Source: Paracoccaceae bacterium (GTDB lineage: Bacteria; Pseudomonadota; Alphaproteobacteria; Rhodobacterales; Rhodobacteraceae). From it: a stretch of DNA of 48,954 bases. Location: the NCBI GenBank assembly GCA_030950185.1, contig JAUZRU010000067.1, positions 1 through 48,954 on the forward strand, written 5' to 3'. A program made the translations under genes and the position numbers. The notes beneath the pieces were generated by a model. That model searched no databases, was not told where the DNA came from, and was given only the letters and a program-made list of their open reading frames with translations. Shown here one piece after another: positions 1 through 7,539 of the stretch; position 1 is the first letter of the stretch; every line of letters begins with the position of its first letter.

Positions 1-317
1 GTGAATGCCCCGGCTCGGGTCAGGCGGTTGCCGTCGGGGGTTTGCAAAACGAAAAATCCCTGCCCCGAGATCGCAAAATCCAGCGGGTTGCCCGTTTCGA
101 CAAGGGCGCCCTGCGTGGTATCGACAAATCTGGCATTGGCCGTTGCCATGGAAAGCGACGGCGATCCCGGCCCGGTGGGCAGGGCATATTCCGAGAAAAT
201 CAGCTCTTCCCGGCGAAAACCTGTGGTTGACGCATTCGCCACGTTGTTTGCAACCTTTTCCAGCTGCCGCAAAAGACCGGTCTGGCGGGTCAGGCTGACA
301 TAGCCGGCATTGTCCAT
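1..317 (-). CDS. flgF: Flagellar basal-body rod protein FlgF (3' end outside window)
   Basis: This is a proximal rod protein of the flagellar basal body, exported to the periplasm. I translated it by hand on the minus strand. The N-terminus begins MDNAGYVSLTRQTGLLRQLE and is followed by the rod-family motif VANNVANASTTGFRR, then GNPLDFAISGQGFF at about residues 78-91. The first motif is shared by FlgB/C/F/G; the second is typical of FlgF and FlgG. The start ATG (315-317) has a good AGGAG ribosome site upstream. About 105 codons are visible and the rest lies beyond base 1. FlgF rather than FlgG is preferred because of the start sequence and the neighbouring fliQ. It is the most distal visible gene of the leftward flagellar run. 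Confidence 0.85.
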   Translation of the reverse strand, partial: MDNAGYVSLTRQTGLLRQLEKVANNVANASTTGFRREELIFSEYALPTGPGSPSLSMATANARFVDTTQGALVETGNPLDFAISGQGFFVLQTPDGNRLTRAGAF

Positions 318-342
318 GGGGTTCTCCTGCGTGGTTGGGGGG

Positions 343-618
343 TCATTTTCCGATTCCCGCGATCATGGGGATGATCTGATCGGTGAAAAAACCATCGAGC
401 GTGCGGCCCATCACGCCGATCGAAAGCCAGAACGCAATCACGATCGAGGCGAGCTTGGGCACGAATGTGAGGGTCATTTCCTGGATCGAGGTCAGCGCCT
501 GCAAAAGGCCGATGGCCAGCCCGACGACAAGCGCCACAAGAAGGATCGGCGCAGAAATGCTGACCGCTGCCCACAGGGCCTGACGCACCATGTCGTACAG
601 GGCATTTTCGTCGAACAT
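343..618 (-). CDS. fliQ: Flagellar export apparatus protein FliQ
   Basis: FliQ is a small integral membrane subunit of the flagellar type III export gate and works with FliP and FliR. The product is 91 residues, the normal family length. It has two hydrophobic helices (about residues 15-42 and 52-75) separated by the conserved short segment LTSIQEMTLTFVPK. The gene overlaps fliE by one base: the fliE stop and fliQ start share TGATG, implying translational coupling. fliP and fliR are not in the visible window. Confidence is high because length, topology and the central motif all agree. Confidence 0.93.
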   Translation of the reverse strand: MFDENALYDMVRQALWAAVSISAPILLVALVVGLAIGLLQALTSIQEMTLTFVPKLASIVIAFWLSIGVMGRTLDGFFTDQIIPMIAGIGK

Positions 619-908
619 CAGACGGGCATCCTCAGAATTTCCTGATAGGCCTCGACGACCTTGTCCCTGACGGTCACGGCGGATTCTATTGCAAGGGCGC
701 TGCGTGCCATGCTTTCGGCCAGATCGGGCAGGCTTGCCTGGCCCTGCATTGCCTGCATGGCGGTTTTCTCGCCTTCGCGCAGGGTTGACACGAAATCCTG
801 CGCCGCCTTGCCGAGGTTCTGGGAAAACTGGCCGTCTGGGGTGCCCGGTTGAGCGGCCTGACGGGCAGATGAATACAGGCGATTGGCCGAGAGCGTCTTG
901 ACATCCAT
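618..908 (-). CDS. fliE: Flagellar hook-basal body complex protein FliE
   Basis: FliE is the adaptor between the MS ring / export gate and the proximal rod. The product is 96 residues, close to the usual 100-110. The C-terminal half carries the family signature: VTVRDKVVEAYQEILRMPV resembles the typical end VQVRNKLVDAYQEIMRMQV. The N-terminal half is Ala/Gln-rich and probably helical. It sits in the order flgB-flgC-fliE-fliQ-flgF, normal for Rhodobacteraceae, with 18 bases to flgC upstream and a one-base overlap with fliQ downstream. Confidence 0.93.
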   Translation of the reverse strand: MDVKTLSANRLYSSARQAAQPGTPDGQFSQNLGKAAQDFVSTLREGEKTAMQAMQGQASLPDLAESMARSALAIESAVTVRDKVVEAYQEILRMPV

Positions 909-926
909 TCTGGAGCCTCCGTTGGT

Positions 927-1319
927 TTACCTCTTCAGAAGTGACAGCGCATCGCGGGCCATTTGCCTGGCCTGATCGAACATGCGCATGTTGGCCTCGT
1001 AGCTGCGCTGCGTTTCTCGCGCGTCAGCTATTTCGATGATGAGATTGACGTTCGATCCCTCGAAATACCCGCTTGAGTCGGCAAGCGGATGCGAGGGGTC
1101 GTATATTTTTCGCAACGGCGACGGGTCCAATGCGGGTGTGCCGGCCTTCACCGTCGAAAGAGATGTTTCGGGATCGAAGCTTTGCCTGAAGGCCACGGTT
1201 TTTCGCCTGTATCCGGGCGTGTTGGCATTTGCGATGTTTTCAGCGGCCAGACGCAGACGCAGCGATTGTGCCGTCATGCCGCTGGCCGAAACGGCCATGG
1301 ATTTTTCGAGACTGTTCAT
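927..1319 (-). CDS. flgC: Flagellar basal-body rod protein FlgC
   Basis: FlgC is a proximal rod subunit exported through the flagellar gate. The product is 130 residues, the usual length. The N-terminal rod motif reads LRLRLAAENIANANTPGYRRK (about residues 20-40). The C-terminal helix ANMRMFDQARQMARDALSLL (about 109-128) matches the coiled-coil end of rod proteins. The Tyr in NANTPGYRRK and the central VNLIIEIADARETQRSYEAN stretch are typical of FlgC. It begins 9 bases after flgB and is clearly in the same transcript. Confidence 0.94.
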   Translation of the reverse strand: MNSLEKSMAVSASGMTAQSLRLRLAAENIANANTPGYRRKTVAFRQSFDPETSLSTVKAGTPALDPSPLRKIYDPSHPLADSSGYFEGSNVNLIIEIADARETQRSYEANMRMFDQARQMARDALSLLKR

Positions 1320-1328
1320 GATGATCCG

Positions 1329-1715
1329 CTACCGCCCAAGGCTGGCCCTCAGAATTTCAAGTGACTTGAAATAGACACCCAGCGCCATATCGTAGTTTTG
1401 CCGTGTTTCGGCGGCTTTGATCATCTCGTGTTCAAGGGAAACATTGTTGCCGTTTGGCGATGCCTCCAGCCCGCTTTCGCGGATGGTTTCATGCACGAAA
1501 TCCTGATTGGCCGAGGCGATATGGTCTGGACGGGTGGTTCGCAGAGAAAGCGACGCCTCACCTTGTGAGAACACTCGTTCAAAGGGCGGAAGGTCGCGGG
1601 TCTTGTAACCGGGCGTATCCGCATTGGCGATATTTTCGGCTATGAGTGCATGCCTTTGATCGGCGTATCTGGCCACTTCCTGTGCCATGGACAGAATGTC
1701 GAGACTGATACTCAT
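1329..1715 (-). CDS. flgB: Flagellar basal-body rod protein FlgB
   Basis: FlgB is a proximal rod subunit. The product is 128 residues. Its rod motif HALIAENIANADTPGYKTRDLPPF lies near residues 22-45, and its C-terminus ends in a helix (YFKSLEILRASLGR). The stretch NNVSLEHEMIKAAETRQNYDMAL is a strong FlgB hallmark. It is the first gene of the leftward flagellar run and is divergent from fliI across 86 bases, so a promoter for flgB-flgC-fliE-fliQ-flgF probably lies there. Confidence 0.94.
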   Translation of the reverse strand: MSISLDILSMAQEVARYADQRHALIAENIANADTPGYKTRDLPPFERVFSQGEASLSLRTTRPDHIASANQDFVHETIRESGLEASPNGNNVSLEHEMIKAAETRQNYDMALGVYFKSLEILRASLGR

Positions 1716-1801
1716 GAGGGCTTCTCCCTGGTCCGTGTAAAGACGGGCTTAACCCTGATTTCTTTAGAAAAGGTAAGCAGTGGATCAGAGGAGGATTCGC
1801 C
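1716..1801. promoter_or_regulatory. Divergent promoter region between flgB and fliI
   Basis: These 86 bases separate the leftward flagellar run from rightward fliI and must hold both start signals. The segment around 1748-1768 is locally AT-rich (TTAACCCTGATTTCTTTAG). A strong ribosome site, AGGAGG at 1789-1794, lies 7 bases before the fliI TTG. Flagellar genes in this family are often CtrA-controlled. One TTAA is present, but its partner at the expected spacing is not, so no CtrA site is claimed. Confidence 0.45.
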
Positions 1802-3133
1802 TTGGGCGATGTTTTTGCGCCGCTTTTCGCGGCCTTGAAAAGGATATCGGCGGTCAAGCCGCTTGGCAGGGTTGTCGGTTCGCGTAGCGGCACGATTCTG
1901 GTCGAGGGCCTGTCCGGCAGCTGCAAGCTGGGCGATGGGGTTATGGTTTGGCCCAGCACAGGTCAGGCCGTTTCTGGCGAGGTTCTGCGCCTTGAGCGCG
2001 ACCATATTGCCGTTCTGTTGTCGTCTGATGCGCGCGGCATCGCGCTGGGCGACAGGGTTGTGCGGCAAACCGATCAGTTCCTGTATCCGCATGAAAGCTG
2101 GATCGGCAGGATAATGGATTCACGAGCCCAGCCGCTTGATGGAAAGGAACTTTTGACCGGGGCGCGTGCCTATGCCTGCCAGGCCCCCCCTCCCGCGGCG
2201 GCCGAGCGTCGTGCATTCGGCCCACGGCTTGAAACGCGGCAGGGTCTGTTCAACACAATCCTGCCTATCGTGCAGGGGCAACGCATCGGCCTGTTTGCCG
2301 GCTCGGGTGTAGGCAAGACCACGTTGATCGGCCGGTTTGCCCGCGATATCGAAGCGGATGTTACCGTGATTGCGCTGGTGGGTGAACGCGGGCGCGAGCT
2401 GCGCGACTTTACCGAAAAAGTGCTGGGCGAAGCCGGGTTGCGGCGTGCCGTGGTGGTGGTCGAGACCTCGGACAAGTCGCCACTTGATAAACGCCGGGCT
2501 GCGTGGAGCGCGGTCAGCATCGCCGAATATTTCCGGGATCAAGGCAAACAGGTGCTTTTCATTCTTGATTCCGTCACCCGCTTTGCAGAGGCGCATCGTG
2601 AAATCGCCCTCTTGTCAGGCGAACCGGCCACCATGCGCGGGTTTCCCCCATCGACCTCGCAGCTGATCATGTCGTTATGTGAACGAACCGGGCCTGGTGC
2701 TGGCGGCGGCGGTGATATCACGGCGGTATTTTCTGTTCTGGTTGCCGGCTCTGACATGGAAGAGCCGCTGGCCGATATTGTCCGCGGTGTGCTTGACGGG
2801 CATGTGGTTCTTGATCGAACCATCGCCGAAAGGGGGCGGTTTCCGGCGGTTGACGTGCTGCGCTCGGTATCGCGAAGCCTTCCGCAGGCCGCCAGCGAAG
2901 GGGAAAACCTGTTGATTCAGAAGGTCAGAAAGATCCTTGGCACATATGAATCTGCGCAGTTGATGATACGTTCGGGCCTGTATGCCGCCGGAAGTGACCC
3001 CGAGATCGACCAGGCGATCAAGATCTGGCCCAAGCTTGAGGCGTTTTTTGCCGAATCGCAGGGGCTTGATACGGGGGCAAGCTTTGCACGGCTGGCCGAA
3101 TGCCTGGTCGATCTCGAAAAAAATGATGACTGA
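1802..3133 (+). CDS. fliI: Flagellum-specific ATPase FliI
   Basis: FliI is the cytoplasmic hexameric ATPase that energises flagellar type III export and is related to the F1 beta subunit. The product is 443 residues, the family norm. The Walker A motif GLFAGSGVGKTTL lies at about residues 163-175 and the Walker B region (VLFILDSVTRF) near 252-262. The stretch GFPPSTSQLIMSLCERTG is typical of FliI/SctN ATPases. The start is a TTG, chosen because AGGAGG sits 7 bases upstream and the N-terminus aligns in length. It converges on bhcR with only one base between the two stop codons. Confidence 0.95.
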   Translation: MGDVFAPLFAALKRISAVKPLGRVVGSRSGTILVEGLSGSCKLGDGVMVWPSTGQAVSGEVLRLERDHIAVLLSSDARGIALGDRVVRQTDQFLYPHESWIGRIMDSRAQPLDGKELLTGARAYACQAPPPAAAERRAFGPRLETRQGLFNTILPIVQGQRIGLFAGSGVGKTTLIGRFARDIEADVTVIALVGERGRELRDFTEKVLGEAGLRRAVVVVETSDKSPLDKRRAAWSAVSIAEYFRDQGKQVLFILDSVTRFAEAHREIALLSGEPATMRGFPPSTSQLIMSLCERTGPGAGGGGDITAVFSVLVAGSDMEEPLADIVRGVLDGHVVLDRTIAERGRFPAVDVLRSVSRSLPQAASEGENLLIQKVRKILGTYESAQLMIRSGLYAAGSDPEIDQAIKIWPKLEAFFAESQGLDTGASFARLAECLVDLEKNDD

Positions 3134-3134
3134 T

Positions 3135-4022
3135 TCAGGCCATGCCTGTGTCGCCGGCAGCCCCGCGCAGCTTGCCCCCGATCATTTCCGTGATGCGCTC
3201 GGCGGCTTTTCTGACGATCGGCCCGGTAGACAGGATGACTTCGTCTGAAAACCGTACGGCCGGACCCGATACCGAAATGCCGGCAATCGTTTCACCAAAG
3301 GCATTGTAGATCGGTGCCGCGACACAGCGCATACCGCTATAGCGTTCTTCGTTGTCCAGCGCCCATCCTCGCCTGCGACTGGTTTCCAGATCCCGAAACA
3401 ACGCATCTGCAGATGTCAGGGTGTTGGGCGTAAACCGTCGCAGACCGGTTTTCCGGAGGGTCTTTTCAACGTCCTTGCGCTCCATATTGGCCAACAGGGC
3501 CTTGCCGATGCCCGACGCGTGCATTTCCGATCGGGTTCCCGGGCGAAAGAAGGCGCGAATCGGCCTGTTGGTTTCGACCTGGCTGACAAAAACGACATGC
3601 GTGCCGTCCATGATGCCCAGATTGGCCGTCTCGCCGGTTTCCTGCATCAGTTTTCGCATCGTGTCGCGTGCTGCATCGACGAGATTGGTGCGCACAAGGT
3701 AAGAGCTGCCCACCCGAAAAGCCCCGACCCCGATCATCCATTCCTGAGTCGTTTCATCGAATTCGGCAAAACCGTGGTTCTGAAGGGTGGCTAGCGTCCG
3801 ATGCGCCGTAGAGGGGGGCATCCCTACTTGCAGTGCAAGTTCGCTGAGGGTGGCGCCATTGACCTTGGCCAGCGCCTCGAGAATCTGCAATCCTCGGTCA
3901 AGTGCCTGCACTGTAGATGCGCCGTTTTCCTTGGGAATCGACCGTGGTCTGCCGCGTTTTCGCTTGGTGATGTTCTGTTCTTTCAATGGCTGTCTCCGGT
4001 TGTCAGTGTTGGCGCAATTCAT
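3135..4022 (-). CDS. bhcR: IclR-family regulator BhcR of the beta-hydroxyaspartate cycle
   Basis: This is the probable transcriptional regulator of the divergent bhcABCD genes. The product is 295 residues. A basic N-terminal tail (KRKRGRPRS) precedes an IclR winged helix at about residues 36-100, with LSELALQVGMPPSTAHRTLATLQNHGF as the helix-turn-helix. The effector-binding domain follows, with HASGIGKALLA near 168-178 and ISVSGPAVRF near the end. The ATG at 4022 has no clear ribosome site. A TTG at 3986 is preceded by GGAGA and is a credible alternative start. Known BhcR proteins respond to glyoxylate; assigning that here rests on gene order. Two similar 21-bp inverted repeats lie in the shared upstream region. 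Confidence 0.87.
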   Translation of the reverse strand: MNCANTDNRRQPLKEQNITKRKRGRPRSIPKENGASTVQALDRGLQILEALAKVNGATLSELALQVGMPPSTAHRTLATLQNHGFAEFDETTQEWMIGVGAFRVGSSYLVRTNLVDAARDTMRKLMQETGETANLGIMDGTHVVFVSQVETNRPIRAFFRPGTRSEMHASGIGKALLANMERKDVEKTLRKTGLRRFTPNTLTSADALFRDLETSRRRGWALDNEERYSGMRCVAAPIYNAFGETIAGISVSGPAVRFSDEVILSTGPIVRKAAERITEMIGGKLRGAAGDTGMA

Positions 4023-4028
4023 TTTACG

Positions 4029-4049
4029 TGGAAATAAAAAAGTTTTCCA
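4029..4049. promoter_or_regulatory. Putative BhcR operator, bhcR-proximal
   Basis: An inverted repeat TGGAAA-N9-TTTCCA (21 bp, perfect 6-bp arms) lies 7 bases upstream of the bhcR ATG. Its layout matches a second repeat at 4117-4137. IclR proteins bind palindromes of roughly this size, so autoregulation is the simplest reading. The role is inferred; the palindrome is seen directly. Confidence 0.55.
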
Positions 4050-4116
4050 AAATCAGTTTTATCGAATTTCGAAAAATCAAAAATATATGTATTTCAATCT
4101 GATAGAATTTTTTACC

Positions 4117-4137
4117 TGAAAACAGAAAACTTTTTCA
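4117..4137. promoter_or_regulatory. Putative BhcR operator, bhcA-proximal
   Basis: An inverted repeat TGAAAA-N9-TTTTCA (21 bp) shares the consensus TGRAAA-N9-TTTYCA and identical spacing with the repeat at 4029-4049. It lies 70 bases upstream of the bhcA start in a very AT-rich stretch (about 4035-4150) that contrasts with the GC-rich genes. A third, different inverted repeat TTGTTG-N8-CAACAA at 4152-4171 lies closer to bhcA and could be a leader hairpin or a further site. Confidence 0.55.
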
Positions 4138-4206
4138 AAAAAATTGTTAATTTGTTGGATCTGGGCAACAATCAAAAGCAGACACGATATCAGCAGAGGA
4201 TTCGCC

Positions 4207-5397
4207 ATGTCCGGCCAGAACCCGGTTTTCATCCCGGGCCCGACAAACATACCCGACCCGATCCGCCACGCCATGGCGGTGCAGACGATGGACCATCGTG
4301 CGCCGGATTTCGCCACGACCCTGCGCCCGGTGCTGGCCGACCTCAAGCGCCTGTTCAAGACGGAAACGGCCGAAATCATCACCTTTCCGTCCAGCGGCAC
4401 GGGCGGCTGGGAGGCAGCTGTCACCAATACGCTCAGCCCCGGCGACAAGGTGCTGGTGGCGCGCTATGGCATGTTCAGCCATCGCTGGATCGACCTGTGC
4501 CAGCGGCATTTCCTGGATGTCGAGGTGATCGAATGCCCATGGGGAACCGGCGCGCCGACCGATCTGTTTGCCGAACGCCTGGCAGCCGACACCGATCACC
4601 GCATCAAGGCGGTTCTGGTCACCCATAACGAAACCGCAACCGGGGTCTTGTCCGATATCAGTGCCGTGCGCGCGGCCATGGATGGCTGCGATCACCCGGC
4701 GATGCTGTATGTCGATTGCGTCAGCTCGCTGGCCTCGATGGATTTCCGCATGGATGAATGGGGGGTCGATCTGGCGATTTCGGGGTCGCAAAAGGGGCTG
4801 ATGCTGGCCGCCGGCATGGCCATTGTCGCCGTCAGCCAGAAGGCCATGAAGGCGACCGAAACCGCCGCCAGCCCGCGCTGCTATTTCGATTTCCGCGACA
4901 TGCTGAAGGCCAATGCAGCCGCCGGTTATCCCTATACCCCGCCCTTGCAGCTGATATTCGGCCTGCGCAAGAGTCTGGAGATGCTGTTTGACGAGGGGCT
5001 GGACAATGTCTTTGCCCGCCACCACCGCCTGGCCGAGGGCGTGCGCCGCGCCGTTGCCGCCTGGGGGCTGGAACTGGTCGCAAGATCGGCCGAGCTGTAT
5101 TCCGATTCCGTCACCGCGATTTACGTGCCCGAGGGCTTCAATGCCGATGCGCTGGTCAACCATGCCTATGATGCCTACGGCGTTTCCTTTGGCGTGGGGC
5201 TGGGCGAGATGGCCGGCAAGGCGTTTCGTATCGGCCATCTGGGCGCGCTGACCGATGTCATGGTTCTGTCGGGGCTGGCCACCATCGAGATGGCCATGAA
5301 GGATCTCGATTATCCGATCACGCTTGGCAGCGGGGTTGCGGCGGCGCAGGAACATTTCCGCGCAACCGCCCGCGCCGCCATGTCGAACGCCGCCTGA
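4207..5397 (+). CDS. bhcA: L-aspartate:glyoxylate aminotransferase BhcA
   Basis: BhcA transfers the amino group of aspartate to glyoxylate, giving glycine and oxaloacetate, and so opens and closes the beta-hydroxyaspartate cycle in the cytosol. The product is 396 residues and belongs to the class V aminotransferase / serine-glyoxylate type, fold type I. The N-terminus FIPGPTNIPDPIRHAM is typical. The PLP lysine is K196 in ISGSQKGLML, and PSSGTGGWEAA (61-71) is the cofactor phosphate loop. The start ATG at 4207 has GAGGA upstream; longer in-frame reading would run into the AT-rich control region. It is first in bhcABCD. A plain serine-glyoxylate aminotransferase is the alternative, but the neighbours argue for BhcA. 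Confidence 0.92.
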   Translation: MSGQNPVFIPGPTNIPDPIRHAMAVQTMDHRAPDFATTLRPVLADLKRLFKTETAEIITFPSSGTGGWEAAVTNTLSPGDKVLVARYGMFSHRWIDLCQRHFLDVEVIECPWGTGAPTDLFAERLAADTDHRIKAVLVTHNETATGVLSDISAVRAAMDGCDHPAMLYVDCVSSLASMDFRMDEWGVDLAISGSQKGLMLAAGMAIVAVSQKAMKATETAASPRCYFDFRDMLKANAAAGYPYTPPLQLIFGLRKSLEMLFDEGLDNVFARHHRLAEGVRRAVAAWGLELVARSAELYSDSVTAIYVPEGFNADALVNHAYDAYGVSFGVGLGEMAGKAFRIGHLGALTDVMVLSGLATIEMAMKDLDYPITLGSGVAAAQEHFRATARAAMSNAA

Positions 5398-5412
5398 GGA
5401 GGGATGCCACAG

Positions 5413-6360
5413 ATGCAGATACCCACCTATGACGATGTCGTTGCCGCACATGAACGCATCCGCCCCCATGTGCATGAAACCCCGGTTCTGACCTCGCGCA
5501 CCTTCAATGCGATGACCGGGGCCGAGCTGTTCTTCAAATGCGAGAATTTTCAAAAGGCCGGCGTGTTCAAGGCGCGCGGGGCCAGCAATGCCGTCTTCTC
5601 ACTCACGGAAGACCAGGCAGCCCGTGGTGTCGCAACCCACAGTTCCGGCAACCACGGGCTGTCGCTTTCCTATGCCGCCGGGCGCAGGGGGATCCCGTGC
5701 CATGTGGTCATGCCCCGCACCGCGCCTGAGGCCAAGAAACAGGCCGTGCGCGGCTATGGCGGCACCATCACCGAATGCGAACCCTCGACCAGCTCGCGCG
5801 AAGAGGTGTTCGCGCAGGTCGTGGCTGAAACCGGTGCCGAATTCGTGCATCCCTATAACGACCCGCGAGTGATTGCCGGGCAGGGGACGTGCTCGCGCGA
5901 GCTGCTGTCGCAGGTGGAGGGGCTGGATGCCGTGATCGCCCCCATCGGCGGTGGCGGCATGGTGTCGGGCACCTGCCTGACGCTGTCCAATATCGCGCCG
6001 GATGTCGAAATCTTTGCCGCCGAGCCGAAACAGGCCGATGACGCATACCGCAGTTTCAAGGCCGGGCACATCATTGCCGATGACGCGCCGGAGACGGTGG
6101 CCGACGGCCTCAAGGTGCCGCTCAAGGATCTGACCTGGCATTTCGTCAGCAACCACGTCACCGACATCCTGCTGGCCGAAGAGGACGAGATCATCGACGC
6201 CATGTATCTGATCTGGCAGCGCATGAAGATCGTGGTCGAGCCATCCAGCGCGGTGACGCTGGCCACCATCCTGAAAAACAGGGACCGGTTTGCAGGCAAG
6301 CGCGTGGGCGTGATCCTGACCGGGGGCAATGTCGATCTGAAAAAACTGCCCTGGATGTGA
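5413..6360 (+). CDS. bhcB: beta-Hydroxyaspartate dehydratase BhcB
   Basis: BhcB dehydrates erythro-beta-hydroxyaspartate to iminosuccinate and ammonia chemistry continues with BhcD. It is a PLP fold type II enzyme of the serine/threonine dehydratase family. The product is 315 residues from the ATG at 5413. The PLP lysine is K53 in GVFKARGASNA, and the Gly-rich phosphate loop PIGGGGMVSG lies near residue 177. The ATG at 5404 is only one base from the AGGAGG (5397-5402), so the ATG at 5413, ten bases away, is preferred; the difference is three residues. It follows bhcA by 15 bases. A threonine dehydratase or serine racemase is the generic alternative; the operon decides. Confidence 0.9.
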   Translation: MQIPTYDDVVAAHERIRPHVHETPVLTSRTFNAMTGAELFFKCENFQKAGVFKARGASNAVFSLTEDQAARGVATHSSGNHGLSLSYAAGRRGIPCHVVMPRTAPEAKKQAVRGYGGTITECEPSTSSREEVFAQVVAETGAEFVHPYNDPRVIAGQGTCSRELLSQVEGLDAVIAPIGGGGMVSGTCLTLSNIAPDVEIFAAEPKQADDAYRSFKAGHIIADDAPETVADGLKVPLKDLTWHFVSNHVTDILLAEEDEIIDAMYLIWQRMKIVVEPSSAVTLATILKNRDRFAGKRVGVILTGGNVDLKKLPWM

Positions 6361-6381
6361 TCGGGGCAAGGAGGAATGACC

Positions 6382-7539
6382 ATGAAGGACTTGAATTTCG
6401 AAGAATACGAGGTCGGCTACAACATTCCCGCCAAGCCGGGGATGAGCTTTGACGAAATCCAGACACCCTGCCTGATCATCGACATGGATCAGCTGGAAAA
6501 GAACCTGGACAAGATGCAGGCGGATGCCGATGCGATGGGGATGCGTCTGCGCATACATGGCAAGATGCACAAATCGGCCGATGTTGCAAAGATGCAGATC
6601 GAACGCGGCGCCTGCGGCATCTGCTGCCAGAAGGTGAGCGAGGCCGAGGCGTTCGCCCGCAACGGCATCAAGGACATTCTGGTCTCGAACCAGGTGCGCG
6701 ACCCTGCCAAGATCGACCGCCTTGCCCGCCTGCCCAAACTGGGCGTGCGTACGCTGGTCTGTGTGGATGATCCCGAAAACGTGGCCGACCTTTCCGCCGC
6801 CGCCGAAAGGCACGGGACCGAGATCGAATGTCTGGTCGAAATCGACTGCGGCGCCGGGCGTTGCGGGGTGACGACCTCTCAGGATGTGGTCAATATTGCC
6901 AAGCTGATCGACGCGGCGCCTGGGCTGAAGTTTTCCGGCATTCAGGCCTATCAGGGCGCGATGCAGCATCTCGACCGCTATGAGGACCGCAAGGAAAAGA
7001 TCGATATCGCGGTTGCCATGGTCAAGGATGCCGTTCAGGCGCTGAAATCGCAGGGGCTGGAATGCGACATCATTGGCGGCGGTGGCACCGGCAGCTATTA
7101 TTTCGAGGGCGCCTCGGGCGTTTATAACGAGCTGCAATGTGGCTCTTACGCCTTTATGGATGCCGATTACGGCCGCATCCTGGATGAAAACGGCGTGCCG
7201 ATCAGCCAAAGCCAGTTCGCCAGTTCGCTGTTCCTGCTGACCTCGGTGATGAGCCATGCAAAACCAGACAAGGCGGTGGTCGATGCGGGCCTCAAGGCGC
7301 AGTCGGTCGATAGTGGCCTGCCCAAGGTGCATGGCATCGAAGGTGTGGAATATATCAAATGTTCCGACGAGCATGGCGTGATCGCCGACCCCGAGGGCAA
7401 GTTGCAGATCAACCAGAAGATCAAGCTGATCCCCGGCCATTGCGACCCGACCTGCAATGTTCACGACTGGTATGTGCTGGTGCGCGGTGACAAGGTCGAA
7501 GACGTGATCCCGGTGACTGCGCGGGGGCTGGCCTACTGA
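6382..7539 (+). CDS. bhcC: beta-Hydroxyaspartate aldolase BhcC
   Basis: BhcC condenses glycine and glyoxylate to beta-hydroxyaspartate, the carbon-carbon bond-forming step of the cycle. It is a PLP fold type III (alanine-racemase barrel) enzyme of the D-threonine aldolase family. The product is 385 residues. The probable PLP lysine is K61 in LRIHGKMHKSAD, comparable to the HxKTHK motif of D-threonine aldolases. A C-terminal His/Asp metal-site segment, IPGHCDPTCNVHDW, is conserved in that family. The ATG at 6382 is chosen because it is 7 bases from AGGAGG; the upstream ATG at 6376 is too close. The stop overlaps bhcD (TGATG). Confidence 0.91.
   Translation: MKDLNFEEYEVGYNIPAKPGMSFDEIQTPCLIIDMDQLEKNLDKMQADADAMGMRLRIHGKMHKSADVAKMQIERGACGICCQKVSEAEAFARNGIKDILVSNQVRDPAKIDRLARLPKLGVRTLVCVDDPENVADLSAAAERHGTEIECLVEIDCGAGRCGVTTSQDVVNIAKLIDAAPGLKFSGIQAYQGAMQHLDRYEDRKEKIDIAVAMVKDAVQALKSQGLECDIIGGGGTGSYYFEGASGVYNELQCGSYAFMDADYGRILDENGVPISQSQFASSLFLLTSVMSHAKPDKAVVDAGLKAQSVDSGLPKVHGIEGVEYIKCSDEHGVIADPEGKLQINQKIKLIPGHCDPTCNVHDWYVLVRGDKVEDVIPVTARGLAY

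Noticed and set aside
1740-1775. CtrA site upstream of flgB
   Set aside because: One TTAA is present but no second TTAA at the required seven-base spacing.
4147-7464. Very long open frames antisense to bhcA and bhcB-bhcC
   Set aside because: They mirror the GC-rich third positions of the sense genes, have no family motifs and low-complexity Gly/His/Arg composition. The sense genes have full catalytic motifs.
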